33,730 bases of DNA. Source: an uncultured Shewanella sp. (GTDB lineage Bacteria > Pseudomonadota > Gammaproteobacteria > Enterobacterales > Shewanellaceae). The notes below the pieces were generated by a model that saw nothing but the letters and a program-made list of their open reading frames with translations, did no database searches and was not told the DNA's origin. Shown one piece after another: positions 1 to 6,732 of the stretch. Within the stretch, counting starts at the first letter, position 1, and each line of letters begins with the position of its first letter. The stretch spans positions 1-33,730 of the forward strand of contig NZ_CANLZC010000064.1 of assembly GCF_947495455.1 (NCBI RefSeq). The letters run 5' to 3'. A program made the translations under genes and the position numbers.

Positions 1-61
1 GAGATAGGACTCGGATTTTGACGCATTTAAACGATCAGTCAACCGATCAATAAATCGTTAA

Positions 62-97
62 ATGATCGGCATTACCGATAATGGGCGCTTTTTTTAA
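62..97. terminator. weak hairpin and T-run next to the cysteine synthase-like gene
   Basis: A short stem CATTA/TAATG around CCGA is followed by GGCGC and a run of seven T on the plus strand. Just upstream, CCGATCA and TGATCGG form a second inverted pair. It could end a plus-strand transcript entering from outside the window. The stem is short, so this is tentative. Confidence 0.3.
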
Positions 98-105
98 TGT
101 GAGAT

Positions 106-1167
106 TTAACTCAGTTGTCCTGTAAGCTCAAATTGGGTTAATTGCGCTTGATATGGCTCAAGAGAGCCTATGTTCTCATTGACCCATTGTTGATTGTAGT
201 AAGTGTCGAGATAACGTTCACCGGGATCGCAGATCAAGGTCACAATAGCGCCTTTTTCACCTTTTTTTTGCATTTGAGAAGCAATTTCCAAGACGCCATA
301 GAGGTTAGTCCCTGTAGAAGGGCCAGTTTTTCGTCCGATTAATTGCTCAAGCCAGTTCATTGTTGCCAAACTGGCTGCATCAGGGATTTTTTTCATATCA
401 TCCACGACGCCAGCAATAAAAGAGGGCTCGACCCTTGGACGGCCAATACCTTCAATTTTACTGCCTTCTTTGCAGGTTAAGCGCTTATCATGGGAGTGGT
501 AGTAATCATAAAAAACAGAATGCTCAGGATCCACCACACAGAGCTGTGTTGCTAATCTTTGATAGCGGATATAACGGCCAATAGTGGCTGATGTGCCACC
601 AGTGCCTGGACTCATGACTATCCATTTTGGAATAGGGTGCTGCTCTTTTTGCATTTGTTCAAAAATGGCATTAGCGATGTTGTTATTGCCTCGCCAATCG
701 GTCGCGCGTTCAGCGAAGGTAAATTGATCCATGTAATGGCCTTTGAGCTCCTTGGCCAGTTTTTCAGATTCTGAATAGATCTGGCTGGAATGATCCACAA
801 AATGGCATTTTCCACCATAGAATTCTATTTGTTGTATTTTCTTTTTGGCGGTTTTTGCAGGCATGACGGCGATAAAGGGAAGGCCTAATAAACGAGCGAA
901 ATAGGCTTCAGAAACCGCGGTACTGCCTGATGAGGATTCAATAATAGGCGTATCTTCTTTTATCCAGCCGTTACATAATGCATATAAAAATAAAGAGCGA
1001 GCTAAACGGTGTTTTAAGCTTCCAGTTGGGTGTGTGCTTTCATCTTTGAGATAAATATCGATGCCATCGAGTGACGGGATCTCAAGTTTTATGAGGTGTG
1101 TTTCTGCACTGCGTTGAAAATCCGCTTCAATTTTCTCAATGGCTTGATTGACCCAAGTGTTCGTCAC
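106..1167 (-). CDS. PLP-dependent cysteine synthase-family protein
   Basis: A fold-type II PLP enzyme of the cysteine synthase / cystathionine beta-synthase superfamily, presumably cytoplasmic. The PLP lysine lies in PTGSLKHR (about residue 52), the substrate loop is SSSGSTAVSEA, the phosphate-binding loop is SPGTGGTSATIG, and a C-terminal CDPGERYLDTYY resembles cysteine synthases. At 353 residues it is longer than CysK or CysM and nearer to the Cds1-like branch, some members of which are cysteine desulfhydrases. Whether it makes or breaks cysteine cannot be read from the sequence. I chose the GTG start because AAAGGAC lies about six bases before it. The in-frame ATG 16 codons upstream has no ribosome binding site and adds an atypical tail. 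It appears monocistronic. Confidence 0.82.
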   Translation of the reverse strand: MTNTWVNQAIEKIEADFQRSAETHLIKLEIPSLDGIDIYLKDESTHPTGSLKHRLARSLFLYALCNGWIKEDTPIIESSSGSTAVSEAYFARLLGLPFIAVMPAKTAKKKIQQIEFYGGKCHFVDHSSQIYSESEKLAKELKGHYMDQFTFAERATDWRGNNNIANAIFEQMQKEQHPIPKWIVMSPGTGGTSATIGRYIRYQRLATQLCVVDPEHSVFYDYYHSHDKRLTCKEGSKIEGIGRPRVEPSFIAGVVDDMKKIPDAASLATMNWLEQLIGRKTGPSTGTNLYGVLEIASQMQKKGEKGAIVTLICDPGERYLDTYYNQQWVNENIGSLEPYQAQLTQFELTGQLS

Positions 1168-1612
1168 TATTTTGTCCTTTATAACAATAAAAGATAAATA
1201 ATAATTAAAATGCATTAGTTATGATAGCAAATAGAGCCGATCTGTGTTTTTTAATTCTGTTTTGCACATAGCTAGAACTTATTAAATACGAATTGGAAAA
1301 CATAAAGCTATTTTATTAACATTTTGATTGCGATTATGCTATGAGTTTGATGATGTCTGATGATGAAAGCAAGAAGATTGATTATGTGTTTATTTTTCGA
1401 CTTTGGGAAAATAGTGAATACGTTATGAAATGGATATAAGGGATCTGTTGATGAGGTATTTATTGCTTTGGACGCTTGGGCTTGTGGTATTGAATGGGTT
1501 AATTAAGTTGTTTGAAGTAAAGTGACTTTTAATAATTCAATGAAAGTAATATTCAGGGATATTTTTATTTCATCTTATTTTATTTCATCTTAGCAATATT
1601 CTAACAATAAAA
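1168..1612. other. intergenic stretch with two tiny ORFs only
   Basis: AT-rich DNA between the cysteine synthase-like gene and the tRNA-Tyr block. No known RNA or protein family is recognisable. The only coding-like content is two tiny plus-strand ORFs (1341-1439 and 1451-1525). Near 1570-1590 the motif ATTTCATCTTATTTT is repeated in tandem, just downstream of the tRNAs in their direction of transcription. No clear terminator hairpin is seen there. Confidence 0.4.
1451..1525 (+). CDS. possible 24-residue hydrophobic small protein
   Basis: The ORF begins MRYLLLWTLGLVVLNG and ends in KLFEVK, so it could be a single membrane helix with a charged tail. AAGGGAT lies about eight bases before the ATG, which is good ribosome-binding spacing. 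A 32-codon ORF (1341-1439) ends 11 bases upstream and could be a leader. I do not recognise a family, and ORFs this short occur by chance in AT-rich DNA. Evidence is limited to the binding site and the hydrophobic pattern. Confidence 0.25.
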   Translation: MRYLLLWTLGLVVLNGLIKLFEVK

Positions 1613-1697
1613 TGGTGGAGGGAGAAGGATTCGAACCTTCGAAGGCTGAGCCGTCAGATTTACAGTCTGATCCCTTTGGCCACTCGGGAACCCCTCC
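1613..1697 (-). tRNA. tRNA-Tyr (GUA), copy 4 in transcription order
   Basis: An 85-nt class II tRNA including encoded CCA. On the minus strand it starts GGAGGGGTTCCCGAGTGGCC, the anticodon loop is CTGTAAA (anticodon GTA), the T-loop region is GGTTCGAATCC, and the acceptor strand ends CCCTCCACCA. The body is identical to the three other copies. Confidence 0.97.
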
Positions 1698-1960
1698 GAA
1701 TTTTATTTTTCAGCACAAGACTTTTACAGCATAAATATTGTTACTAATTGTACTAATACGTTTAAATGATTTATTTAAAAATAAAATGGTGGAGGGAGAA
1801 GGATTCGAACCTTCGAAGGCTGAGCCGTCAGATTTACAGTCTGATCCCTTTGGCCACTCGGGAACCCCTCCGAATTTTATTTTTCAGTACAAGACCTTTA
1901 CAGCATAAATATTGTTACTGATTGTGCTAATACATTTAAATGATTTATTTAAGCATAAAA
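1698..1960 (-). repeat. near-identical tandem spacers in the tRNA-Tyr array
   Basis: The spacers 1698-1786 and 1872-1960 are each 89 bp and differ at only a handful of positions. Together with the identical tRNAs they form two tandem units of 174 bp. This indicates duplication by unequal crossing-over between tRNA copies. Confidence 0.9.
1787..1871 (-). tRNA. tRNA-Tyr (GUA), copy 3 in transcription order
   Basis: Identical 85-nt tRNA-Tyr with GTA anticodon, long variable arm and encoded CCA. The spacer to the next copy downstream is nearly the same as the spacer separating it from the copy upstream, which shows a tandem duplication of a unit of about 174 bp. Confidence 0.97.
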
Positions 1961-2045
1961 TGGTGGAGGGAGAAGGATTCGAACCTTCGAAGGCTGAGCC
2001 GTCAGATTTACAGTCTGATCCCTTTGGCCACTCGGGAACCCCTCC
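1961..2045 (-). tRNA. tRNA-Tyr (GUA), copy 2 in transcription order
   Basis: Identical 85-nt tRNA-Tyr with GTA anticodon and encoded CCA. It is separated from the promoter-proximal copy by only 26 bp, a different and much shorter spacer than those between the other copies. Confidence 0.97.
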
Positions 2046-2071
2046 AAATTTTATTTCTTTTTTAATGCAAA

Positions 2072-2156
2072 TGGTGGAGGGAGAAGGATTCGAACCTTCG
2101 AAGGCTGAGCCGTCAGATTTACAGTCTGATCCCTTTGGCCACTCGGGAACCCCTCC
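2072..2156 (-). tRNA. tRNA-Tyr (GUA), promoter-proximal copy
   Basis: First tRNA-Tyr of the array, 85 nt with encoded CCA, directly behind a strong promoter. All four genes lie on one strand with short gaps, so they are probably cut from one precursor by RNase P and 3'-processing nucleases. Confidence 0.97.
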
Positions 2157-2160
2157 TCAA

Positions 2161-2200
2161 TTGCGGCGGCAATAGTAGTCAGATTTTTTTATGATGTAAA
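2161..2200 (-). promoter_or_regulatory. sigma-70 promoter of the tRNA-Tyr array, stringent-type discriminator
   Basis: On the minus strand, TTTACA (2195-2200) and TACTAT (2172-2177) are 17 bp apart. They are followed by the GC-rich discriminator TGCCGCCGC and then, within a few bases, the first tRNA. GC-rich discriminators are the known mark of promoters shut down by ppGpp/DksA. Stringent control here is inferred. Confidence 0.75.
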
Positions 2201-2280
2201 GGCCTATTTTAAATAATCTCTAAAGTATCGGCTCAAGTGGTCGATTAATTAACAATGGCTTGTTTTGGTGGTTTTTTTTT

Positions 2281-2766
2281 ATGCAAAATACGATTTCATT
2301 AGTGAATGAGCTAAGCTTAGGCTCTCGTCTTAATCAGGCTGTCGAGGCTAATCGAAGGGGGGAGTTTGGATTATTATTGGCATTGATATCTGATGAGCAA
2401 CAAAATATGCCTCAATTTCAGATTAAGCCATCAAGCACAGATCAAGATGATAGAGCGCAGTTTAATTTACCTCCTGAGCAATTATTAGTGGCTGATCTTA
2501 ATATAGCCGAATCTATAGTGAACAACAGCCATGCTTTTCATGTGTCAGGTACAACAGGATTTCGATTACAAGATGGCTTAATGCAAGAAGCCTTAGTGAT
2601 CCGCAAAGGTCAAGGTGCTGCCCTTGAGAGTGTGATAAAAAATTGTGATTATCACACTCAATTGAGGACTCAAGGAGAATATAAAACCATTGAAACTGAA
2701 GCGGTAACCTTAATTGAGCAATTGACGACTCAGCGCCAAATGAGCCAAGTATTATTGCAGGCCTAA
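2281..2766 (+). CDS. conserved hypothetical, VC2046/SO_2500-type protein
   Basis: A soluble 161-residue protein without signal peptide or membrane helix. I assign it to the VC2046/SO_2500 family on the pattern LVNELSLGSRLNQAVEANRRGEFGLLLA near its N-terminus (residues about 7-34), a segment with MPQF, and its place in the Shewanella gene order. Its function is not known. The ATG follows GGTGG and nine T. A TTG seven codons upstream would add FWWFFF and lacks a good binding site, so I reject it. It converges on ychJ with a 43-bp gap and no obvious terminator. Confidence 0.7.
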   Translation: MQNTISLVNELSLGSRLNQAVEANRRGEFGLLLALISDEQQNMPQFQIKPSSTDQDDRAQFNLPPEQLLVADLNIAESIVNNSHAFHVSGTTGFRLQDGLMQEALVIRKGQGAALESVIKNCDYHTQLRTQGEYKTIETEAVTLIEQLTTQRQMSQVLLQA

Positions 2767-2809
2767 TAGTGAATACCAACGAAAAACCTTGCTAAAGTCA
2801 TTGTTTGGC

Positions 2810-3292
2810 TCAGGGCATGCAACAATGTTTAAATTTCTTGCCGCTTTGGCAAATACAGCTGGCATTGCGTTTGGGTAAAGTGCATTGCATTTGCTTACCA
2901 TCAGTGTAATACCAAAGCTTGTTCTCTAATATAAAATGAGAGCGTTCATAGATGACGTCTATTTTTTGGTTTTGTTTAAACCAAGCCTTAAAAGTGACAG
3001 TGCCTTTATTGTTCTGGTGTTCACTGTTTATCACTTCTAAGCTTAACCATTGAGGTTGTGGCTCCTTTGAGAGCTGTTCTATTGTTAAATCGAGCCTAAA
3101 ATCAGGATGTTGAGTTTTGATAATATAATCAAAATGCTTCATAAAATAAGCACTGTATCGAGAACGCATGAGTTGTTCTGGTGTGTGTGCTTGTGTTTGA
3201 TCTTGATGAGCAAGGTGACAACATTGTGAATAGGCTTTCATTGAGCCACAAGGGCATAGAGATGAGCGTTCGCCAGAAGCTGATTCAATCAT
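2810..3292 (-). CDS. ychJ: YchJ-family protein with two SEC-C zinc motifs
   Basis: A 160-residue cytoplasmic protein. SEC-C zinc-binding motifs lie at both ends: CPCGSMKAYSQCCH (about residues 13-26) and CICQSGKKFKHCC (about 146-158). They flank a central NTF2-like domain containing LMRSRYSAYFMKHFDYI. This is the YchJ/UPF0225 layout, and its cellular role is unknown. The start overlaps the stop of the upstream secreted NTF2-like gene by eight bases (ATGATTGA), which suggests translational coupling. Two NTF2-like proteins in one operon, one exported and one cytoplasmic, is a curious pairing. Confidence 0.88.
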   Translation of the reverse strand: MIESASGERSSLCPCGSMKAYSQCCHLAHQDQTQAHTPEQLMRSRYSAYFMKHFDYIIKTQHPDFRLDLTIEQLSKEPQPQWLSLEVINSEHQNNKGTVTFKAWFKQNQKIDVIYERSHFILENKLWYYTDGKQMQCTLPKRNASCICQSGKKFKHCCMP

Positions 3293-3863
3293 GGGTATTG
3301 GTTGGTTCCGAGTCTATTGGAGAAAATTGGCGACCATAATACAGGTTGGGCTGAGGTTTAGCATTATAATAAAAGGCGGTATCGGCTTTATTATTGGTTT
3401 CCACCACAAGATACCAATGTCCATTGGGATATTTTTTAGCGACATTGACAAATTTACCCGCAAATTCACTCATGGGTTCTTCGTCACCACTGTATGGATA
3501 ATATCGAATAAGATAATACCCAATATCTGTGGCACTTTTGTCTTGTATATATCGTTGAATAATTCGAAAATCCACTTCAATATTCGCTTGTTTATCATTA
3601 ATTTTCTTAAAAAATGCACGATATTGTTCAAGAATTTTTTCACGGCCTAATAGTATTTCTTTATTTTGATTGTCTGAAATATATGAAGCATCTTGTGCAT
3701 AAATAAAAAGCATTTTTTGGGTATCGAGTGCGTCAAAAGCTTTATTAAAATGATGATAAATATGATTAAGCATGACATTGTCATCATTATTCGCATAACT
3801 GAAAGAAGTAAAAATAAGGAAGAGTGATACTAAAAAGATACTGAATAAATTTGATGATTTCAT
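3285..3863 (-). CDS. secreted NTF2-like (SnoaL/DUF4440-type) protein
   Basis: A 192-residue protein with a Sec signal peptide: MKSSN, a hydrophobic core, and probable cleavage after FSYA near residue 25. The rest has the pattern of a nuclear-transport-factor-2-like cone fold, with HFNKAFDALDTQKMLFIYAQDASYI at the N-terminus and the closing strands GKFVNVAKKYPNGHWYLVVE. Such domains act in many enzymes and binding proteins, so only the fold is called. It is the first gene of a two-gene operon with ychJ. No catalytic residues can be assigned. Confidence 0.7.
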   Translation of the reverse strand: MKSSNLFSIFLVSLFLIFTSFSYANNDDNVMLNHIYHHFNKAFDALDTQKMLFIYAQDASYISDNQNKEILLGREKILEQYRAFFKKINDKQANIEVDFRIIQRYIQDKSATDIGYYLIRYYPYSGDEEPMSEFAGKFVNVAKKYPNGHWYLVVETNNKADTAFYYNAKPQPNLYYGRQFSPIDSEPTNTHD

Positions 3864-3965
3864 AATATTTAGGCTCTTGTTATGCCAAGTTTAACTATAA
3901 TACGTCCCCCGTTGTAATGACAGCGGTAGATCTTTACAAAATATGTAAAAGAGGATTAAGTGGAT

Positions 3966-3991
3966 AAAACGCCTTATCAAAAAGGCGTTTT
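3966..3991 (-). terminator. intrinsic terminator of the M2 peptidase gene
   Basis: A perfect 10-bp stem AAAACGCCTT / AAGGCGTTTT around a six-base loop, 43 bases past the peptidase stop codon. The U-run is the 3' half of the stem. It may act in both directions. Confidence 0.85.
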
Positions 3992-4033
3992 GCAATGCCT
4001 CAATCACCTTAATGTGTTAGAGGCTCTAGGCAG

Positions 4034-5872
4034 TTACCAACCGCATTGACGATTGGCTTGGTTATTTTGTTCATTTAACCAAACCTGCAAAGGGGCAAAA
4101 TAGTTTAATACGGCATTGGCATCCATTTTTTCACTGCCAGTGACAACGGCTAATGCTTTTGGCCAAGGCTGGCTTTGCCCCATTTCTAACATGGTATTGA
4201 GTTTAGCACCGGCTTCTTTATTGCCATAAATGCTGCAACGATGAATAGGGCCTGTATTTTGCGTCATTTCACAAAGTGCTTGATGAAATTGAAATTGTAA
4301 AATGTGAGCTAAGAAATAGCGAGTATAAGGTACATTAGCCGGTACATGGTATTTTGCACCTGGATCAAAATCGGTTTCATTACGTTCAACAGGGGCTTTC
4401 ACACCTTGATATTTTTCTCTGAGCTCCCACCAAGATTGATTGTACTCTTCTGGCGTTATTTCACCATTAAAGACTTTCCAGCGCCATTGATCGATCATCA
4501 ATCCAAAGGGAAGGAAGGCGACTTTATCTAATGCTTGTTTCAGCAACAAGCCTATATCTTTAGAAGCATCCGGTACAGTATCCAATAATCCTATCTGTTG
4601 TAAGTAACTGGGGGTGATAGATAAGGCGACTGTATCACCAATGGCTTCATGGAAACCGTCATTCGCACTATTTTTGAAGATAAAAGGCTGGTCTTTATAA
4701 GCGCGTTGGTAATAGTTGTGGCCTAATTCATGATGAATAGTGACGAAATCTTCAGCATCTTTTTGAATACACATTTTGATGCGTATATCATCTAAATCAT
4801 CAAGATCCCAAGCCGAAGCATGACAAACAACGTCTCTGTCTTTAGGTTGAGTGAAAAGAGACCTTTCCCAAAAAGTGTCGGGAAGAGGCGCAAAACCCAG
4901 TGAAGAAAAGAAGTTTTCAGCTTGCTCAACCATTTGTATTTCAGTGTAATTTTTATTGCGTAACAGTTGAGTAATATCATAGCCTGGATCGGCGTCAGCT
5001 GGCGCAACAGTGTCATAAATATTGCCCCAACTTTGTGCCCACATATTGCCTAACAGGTGAGCCGGTATAGGTCCGTTAGCGGGAGCAATGTCATCGCCAT
5101 ATTTTTTATTTAATTCCCCTCTAACATAGCAATGTAGTGAATCATATAATGGTTTGACTTGATCCCATAAGTGGTCGAGTTCTTGAGAGAATGCTTCAGG
5201 TTTCATATCATATTGACTTCGCCAAAGTACCGAAAGATCTTTATAACCTAAATCATTAGCACCTTCATTCGCCAAGCCCACTTCTTTTTCAAATAAGGGA
5301 CGCATGGGTTTGGCTATTTCACGCCAACCTTGCCAAACTTCAAGCAATAAAGCGGGATCTTTTGATTCGGCCATAATGACCGATAGCTCTGGTTGGGTCA
5401 GGCAACGGCCGTCTTTTAAACAGTACTTTCCTTTTCCATATAACCCGTTCAATTCGGCATTAAGCTGTGCAAGTTCAGCATTTTTATTGGGATCCAATGG
5501 CGCGGGAAGCACCAGAGAACTTCTCAGTATATTCAGTTTTCTTTTATCGGTATCACTTAAAGACGCTTGATCATATTGTGCGGCTTGTGTGGCTAATTTT
5601 ACCGATGCCGCTGTTCTTTCTTCACCGACTTTGGCTGCAAGCTGAGCGGTGTCATGAGTAATGAAATTATTGTATATCCATTCAGCACGGTTTTGCTTAA
5701 TGGATAATTGGCTTAATTGATTTTCTGCATCACTGAGAAAGGTTTCTGCTGATATGTTTAATTTTTGTTTGTTTTCTTGATTATTCGTTTGAGGATCACC
5801 GCAGGCAGATAATCCTAACAGCATGGCTACCACAGCAGACAGGCGTGATTGTCTTGATACGAGTCGATTCAT
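4034..5872 (-). CDS. lipoprotein M2 peptidyl-dipeptidase (ACE-like)
   Basis: A zinc dipeptidyl carboxypeptidase of peptidase family M2, which removes C-terminal dipeptides. The zinc and catalytic site is HHELGH (HEXXH at about residues 381-385), with the third ligand Glu in NDGFHEAIGD about 24 residues later. A lipobox LSAC follows a short hydrophobic helix, so the mature protein should be lipid-anchored at Cys24. Asp does not follow the Cys directly, so outer membrane location is likely but unproven. I set the start at the second ATG because AAAGGA lies eight bases before it. The ATG three codons earlier abuts that sequence. The length of 612 aa is normal for bacterial M2 enzymes. It diverges from psrA across 204 bp that carry the psrA operator. 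Confidence 0.92.
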   Translation of the reverse strand: MNRLVSRQSRLSAVVAMLLGLSACGDPQTNNQENKQKLNISAETFLSDAENQLSQLSIKQNRAEWIYNNFITHDTAQLAAKVGEERTAASVKLATQAAQYDQASLSDTDKRKLNILRSSLVLPAPLDPNKNAELAQLNAELNGLYGKGKYCLKDGRCLTQPELSVIMAESKDPALLLEVWQGWREIAKPMRPLFEKEVGLANEGANDLGYKDLSVLWRSQYDMKPEAFSQELDHLWDQVKPLYDSLHCYVRGELNKKYGDDIAPANGPIPAHLLGNMWAQSWGNIYDTVAPADADPGYDITQLLRNKNYTEIQMVEQAENFFSSLGFAPLPDTFWERSLFTQPKDRDVVCHASAWDLDDLDDIRIKMCIQKDAEDFVTIHHELGHNYYQRAYKDQPFIFKNSANDGFHEAIGDTVALSITPSYLQQIGLLDTVPDASKDIGLLLKQALDKVAFLPFGLMIDQWRWKVFNGEITPEEYNQSWWELREKYQGVKAPVERNETDFDPGAKYHVPANVPYTRYFLAHILQFQFHQALCEMTQNTGPIHRCSIYGNKEAGAKLNTMLEMGQSQPWPKALAVVTGSEKMDANAVLNYFAPLQVWLNEQNNQANRQCGW

Positions 5873-6004
5873 CAATTTCATCCTTTTGTTATTTTTGTGT
5901 TCGCATTTTACCTATTTTGTTTCAATAAAACACCTGAAGAAAAAAAATCGTTGCTATTTAAGTTTGAAACACAGGAAAATCAGCGCTATTGAAGTGAATT
6001 CTAT

Positions 6005-6033
6005 TTGACAAGAAGTGAACGAGTGTTTAATTT
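6005..6033 (+). promoter_or_regulatory. probable psrA-fadE promoter
   Basis: A perfect -35 TTGACA (6005-6010) is followed by TTTAAT at 15 bp or TAATTT at 17 bp as -10. Neither spacing/match combination is ideal. The -10 lies inside the PsrA-type operators, which fits autorepression. Confidence 0.55.
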
Positions 6034-6048
6034 AAACGAGTGTTTAAA
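6015..6048 (+). promoter_or_regulatory. tandem PsrA-type operators
   Basis: The main site is a perfect inverted repeat, TTTAAACGAGTGTTTAAA (6031-6048), with a four-base centre. A degraded copy GTGAACGAGTGTTTAA begins 17 bp upstream, so AACGAGTGTTTAA occurs twice. The core AAAC-N4-GTTT matches the known Pseudomonas PsrA box. That the adjacent TetR protein binds here is an inference. Confidence 0.75.
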
Positions 6049-6076
6049 TCATTAACTTAAGAATTAAGGTCACGGA

Positions 6077-6712
6077 ATGGCAAACCAATCCGATACTAAA
6101 ACAAAAATTCTGGATTCAGCTGAAAAGCTATTTGCAGAAAGAGGGTTTTCTGAAACCTCATTACGACTTATCACCAGTAAAGCTGAGGTTAATTTAGCAT
6201 CCGTAAACTATCATTTTGGCTCTAAAAAAGAGCTTATTCGAGCCGTTTTAGCACGATATATGGATGTGTTTATGCCTGCAGCTGCAGGTGCTATTTTGCA
6301 GGTAAAAGAGCAGAAAGAATGTACAAGTTTGAATGATATTTTTTCAACGTTAGTGTCACCTTTGTTAGATCTCAATCATGTTCGTACAAATGGAACTCTG
6401 ATTTTTTTGCAATTATTGGGCAGAGGGTATATTGAAAGTCAAGGGCATCTTCGTTGGTTTATCACGACGCATTATGGGCAATACTTAACGCAGTTTGTCC
6501 ATGCAGTGGCTGACAGCGCGCCGGAAATTCCTGCCGCAGAAATGTTTTGGCGATTACACTTTACGTTAGGCACGGTCGTTTTTACTATGGCGTCAGCAGA
6601 TGCGTTAACAGAAATTGCTGCGGCAGATTTTAACGAGCATAATGATATTGAAGCGGTGATTCGAAAAGTGATCCCTTATCTTTCTGCTGGCGTGTCTGCA
6701 CCGCTAAATTAA
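6077..6712 (+). CDS. psrA: TetR-family fatty-acid regulator, PsrA-like
   Basis: A 211-residue TetR repressor. The N-terminal helix-turn-helix runs from TKTKILDSAEKLFAERGF through LASVNYHFGSKKELIRAVL (about residues 8-58), and the divergent all-helical C-terminal half should bind the ligand. In Pseudomonas and Shewanella, PsrA represses fatty-acid degradation genes and is released by long-chain fatty acids or acyl-CoA. The assignment here rests on the adjoining fadE gene 20 bp downstream, the AAAC-N4-GTTT operators in its own promoter, and the conserved gene order. Autoregulation and control of fadE are therefore likely. The effector is not visible from the sequence. Confidence 0.85.
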   Translation: MANQSDTKTKILDSAEKLFAERGFSETSLRLITSKAEVNLASVNYHFGSKKELIRAVLARYMDVFMPAAAGAILQVKEQKECTSLNDIFSTLVSPLLDLNHVRTNGTLIFLQLLGRGYIESQGHLRWFITTHYGQYLTQFVHAVADSAPEIPAAEMFWRLHFTLGTVVFTMASADALTEIAAADFNEHNDIEAVIRKVIPYLSAGVSAPLN

Positions 6713-6732
6713 TCTAATAAGGTATTGTATTA

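Noticed and set aside
1613..2156. Repeated units that could be taken for a CRISPR array
   Set aside because: The repeats are 85-bp tRNA genes with near-identical spacers and no cas genes; CRISPR spacers would all differ.
1912..2175. An 87-codon ORF spanning two tRNA genes
   Set aside because: Its protein (repeated MVEGEGFEPSKAEPSDLQ) is the antisense translation of tRNA-Tyr, a known false gene.
2513..2779. An 88-codon minus-strand ORF
   Set aside because: It is the shadow of the conserved VC2046/SO_2500-type gene on the plus strand.
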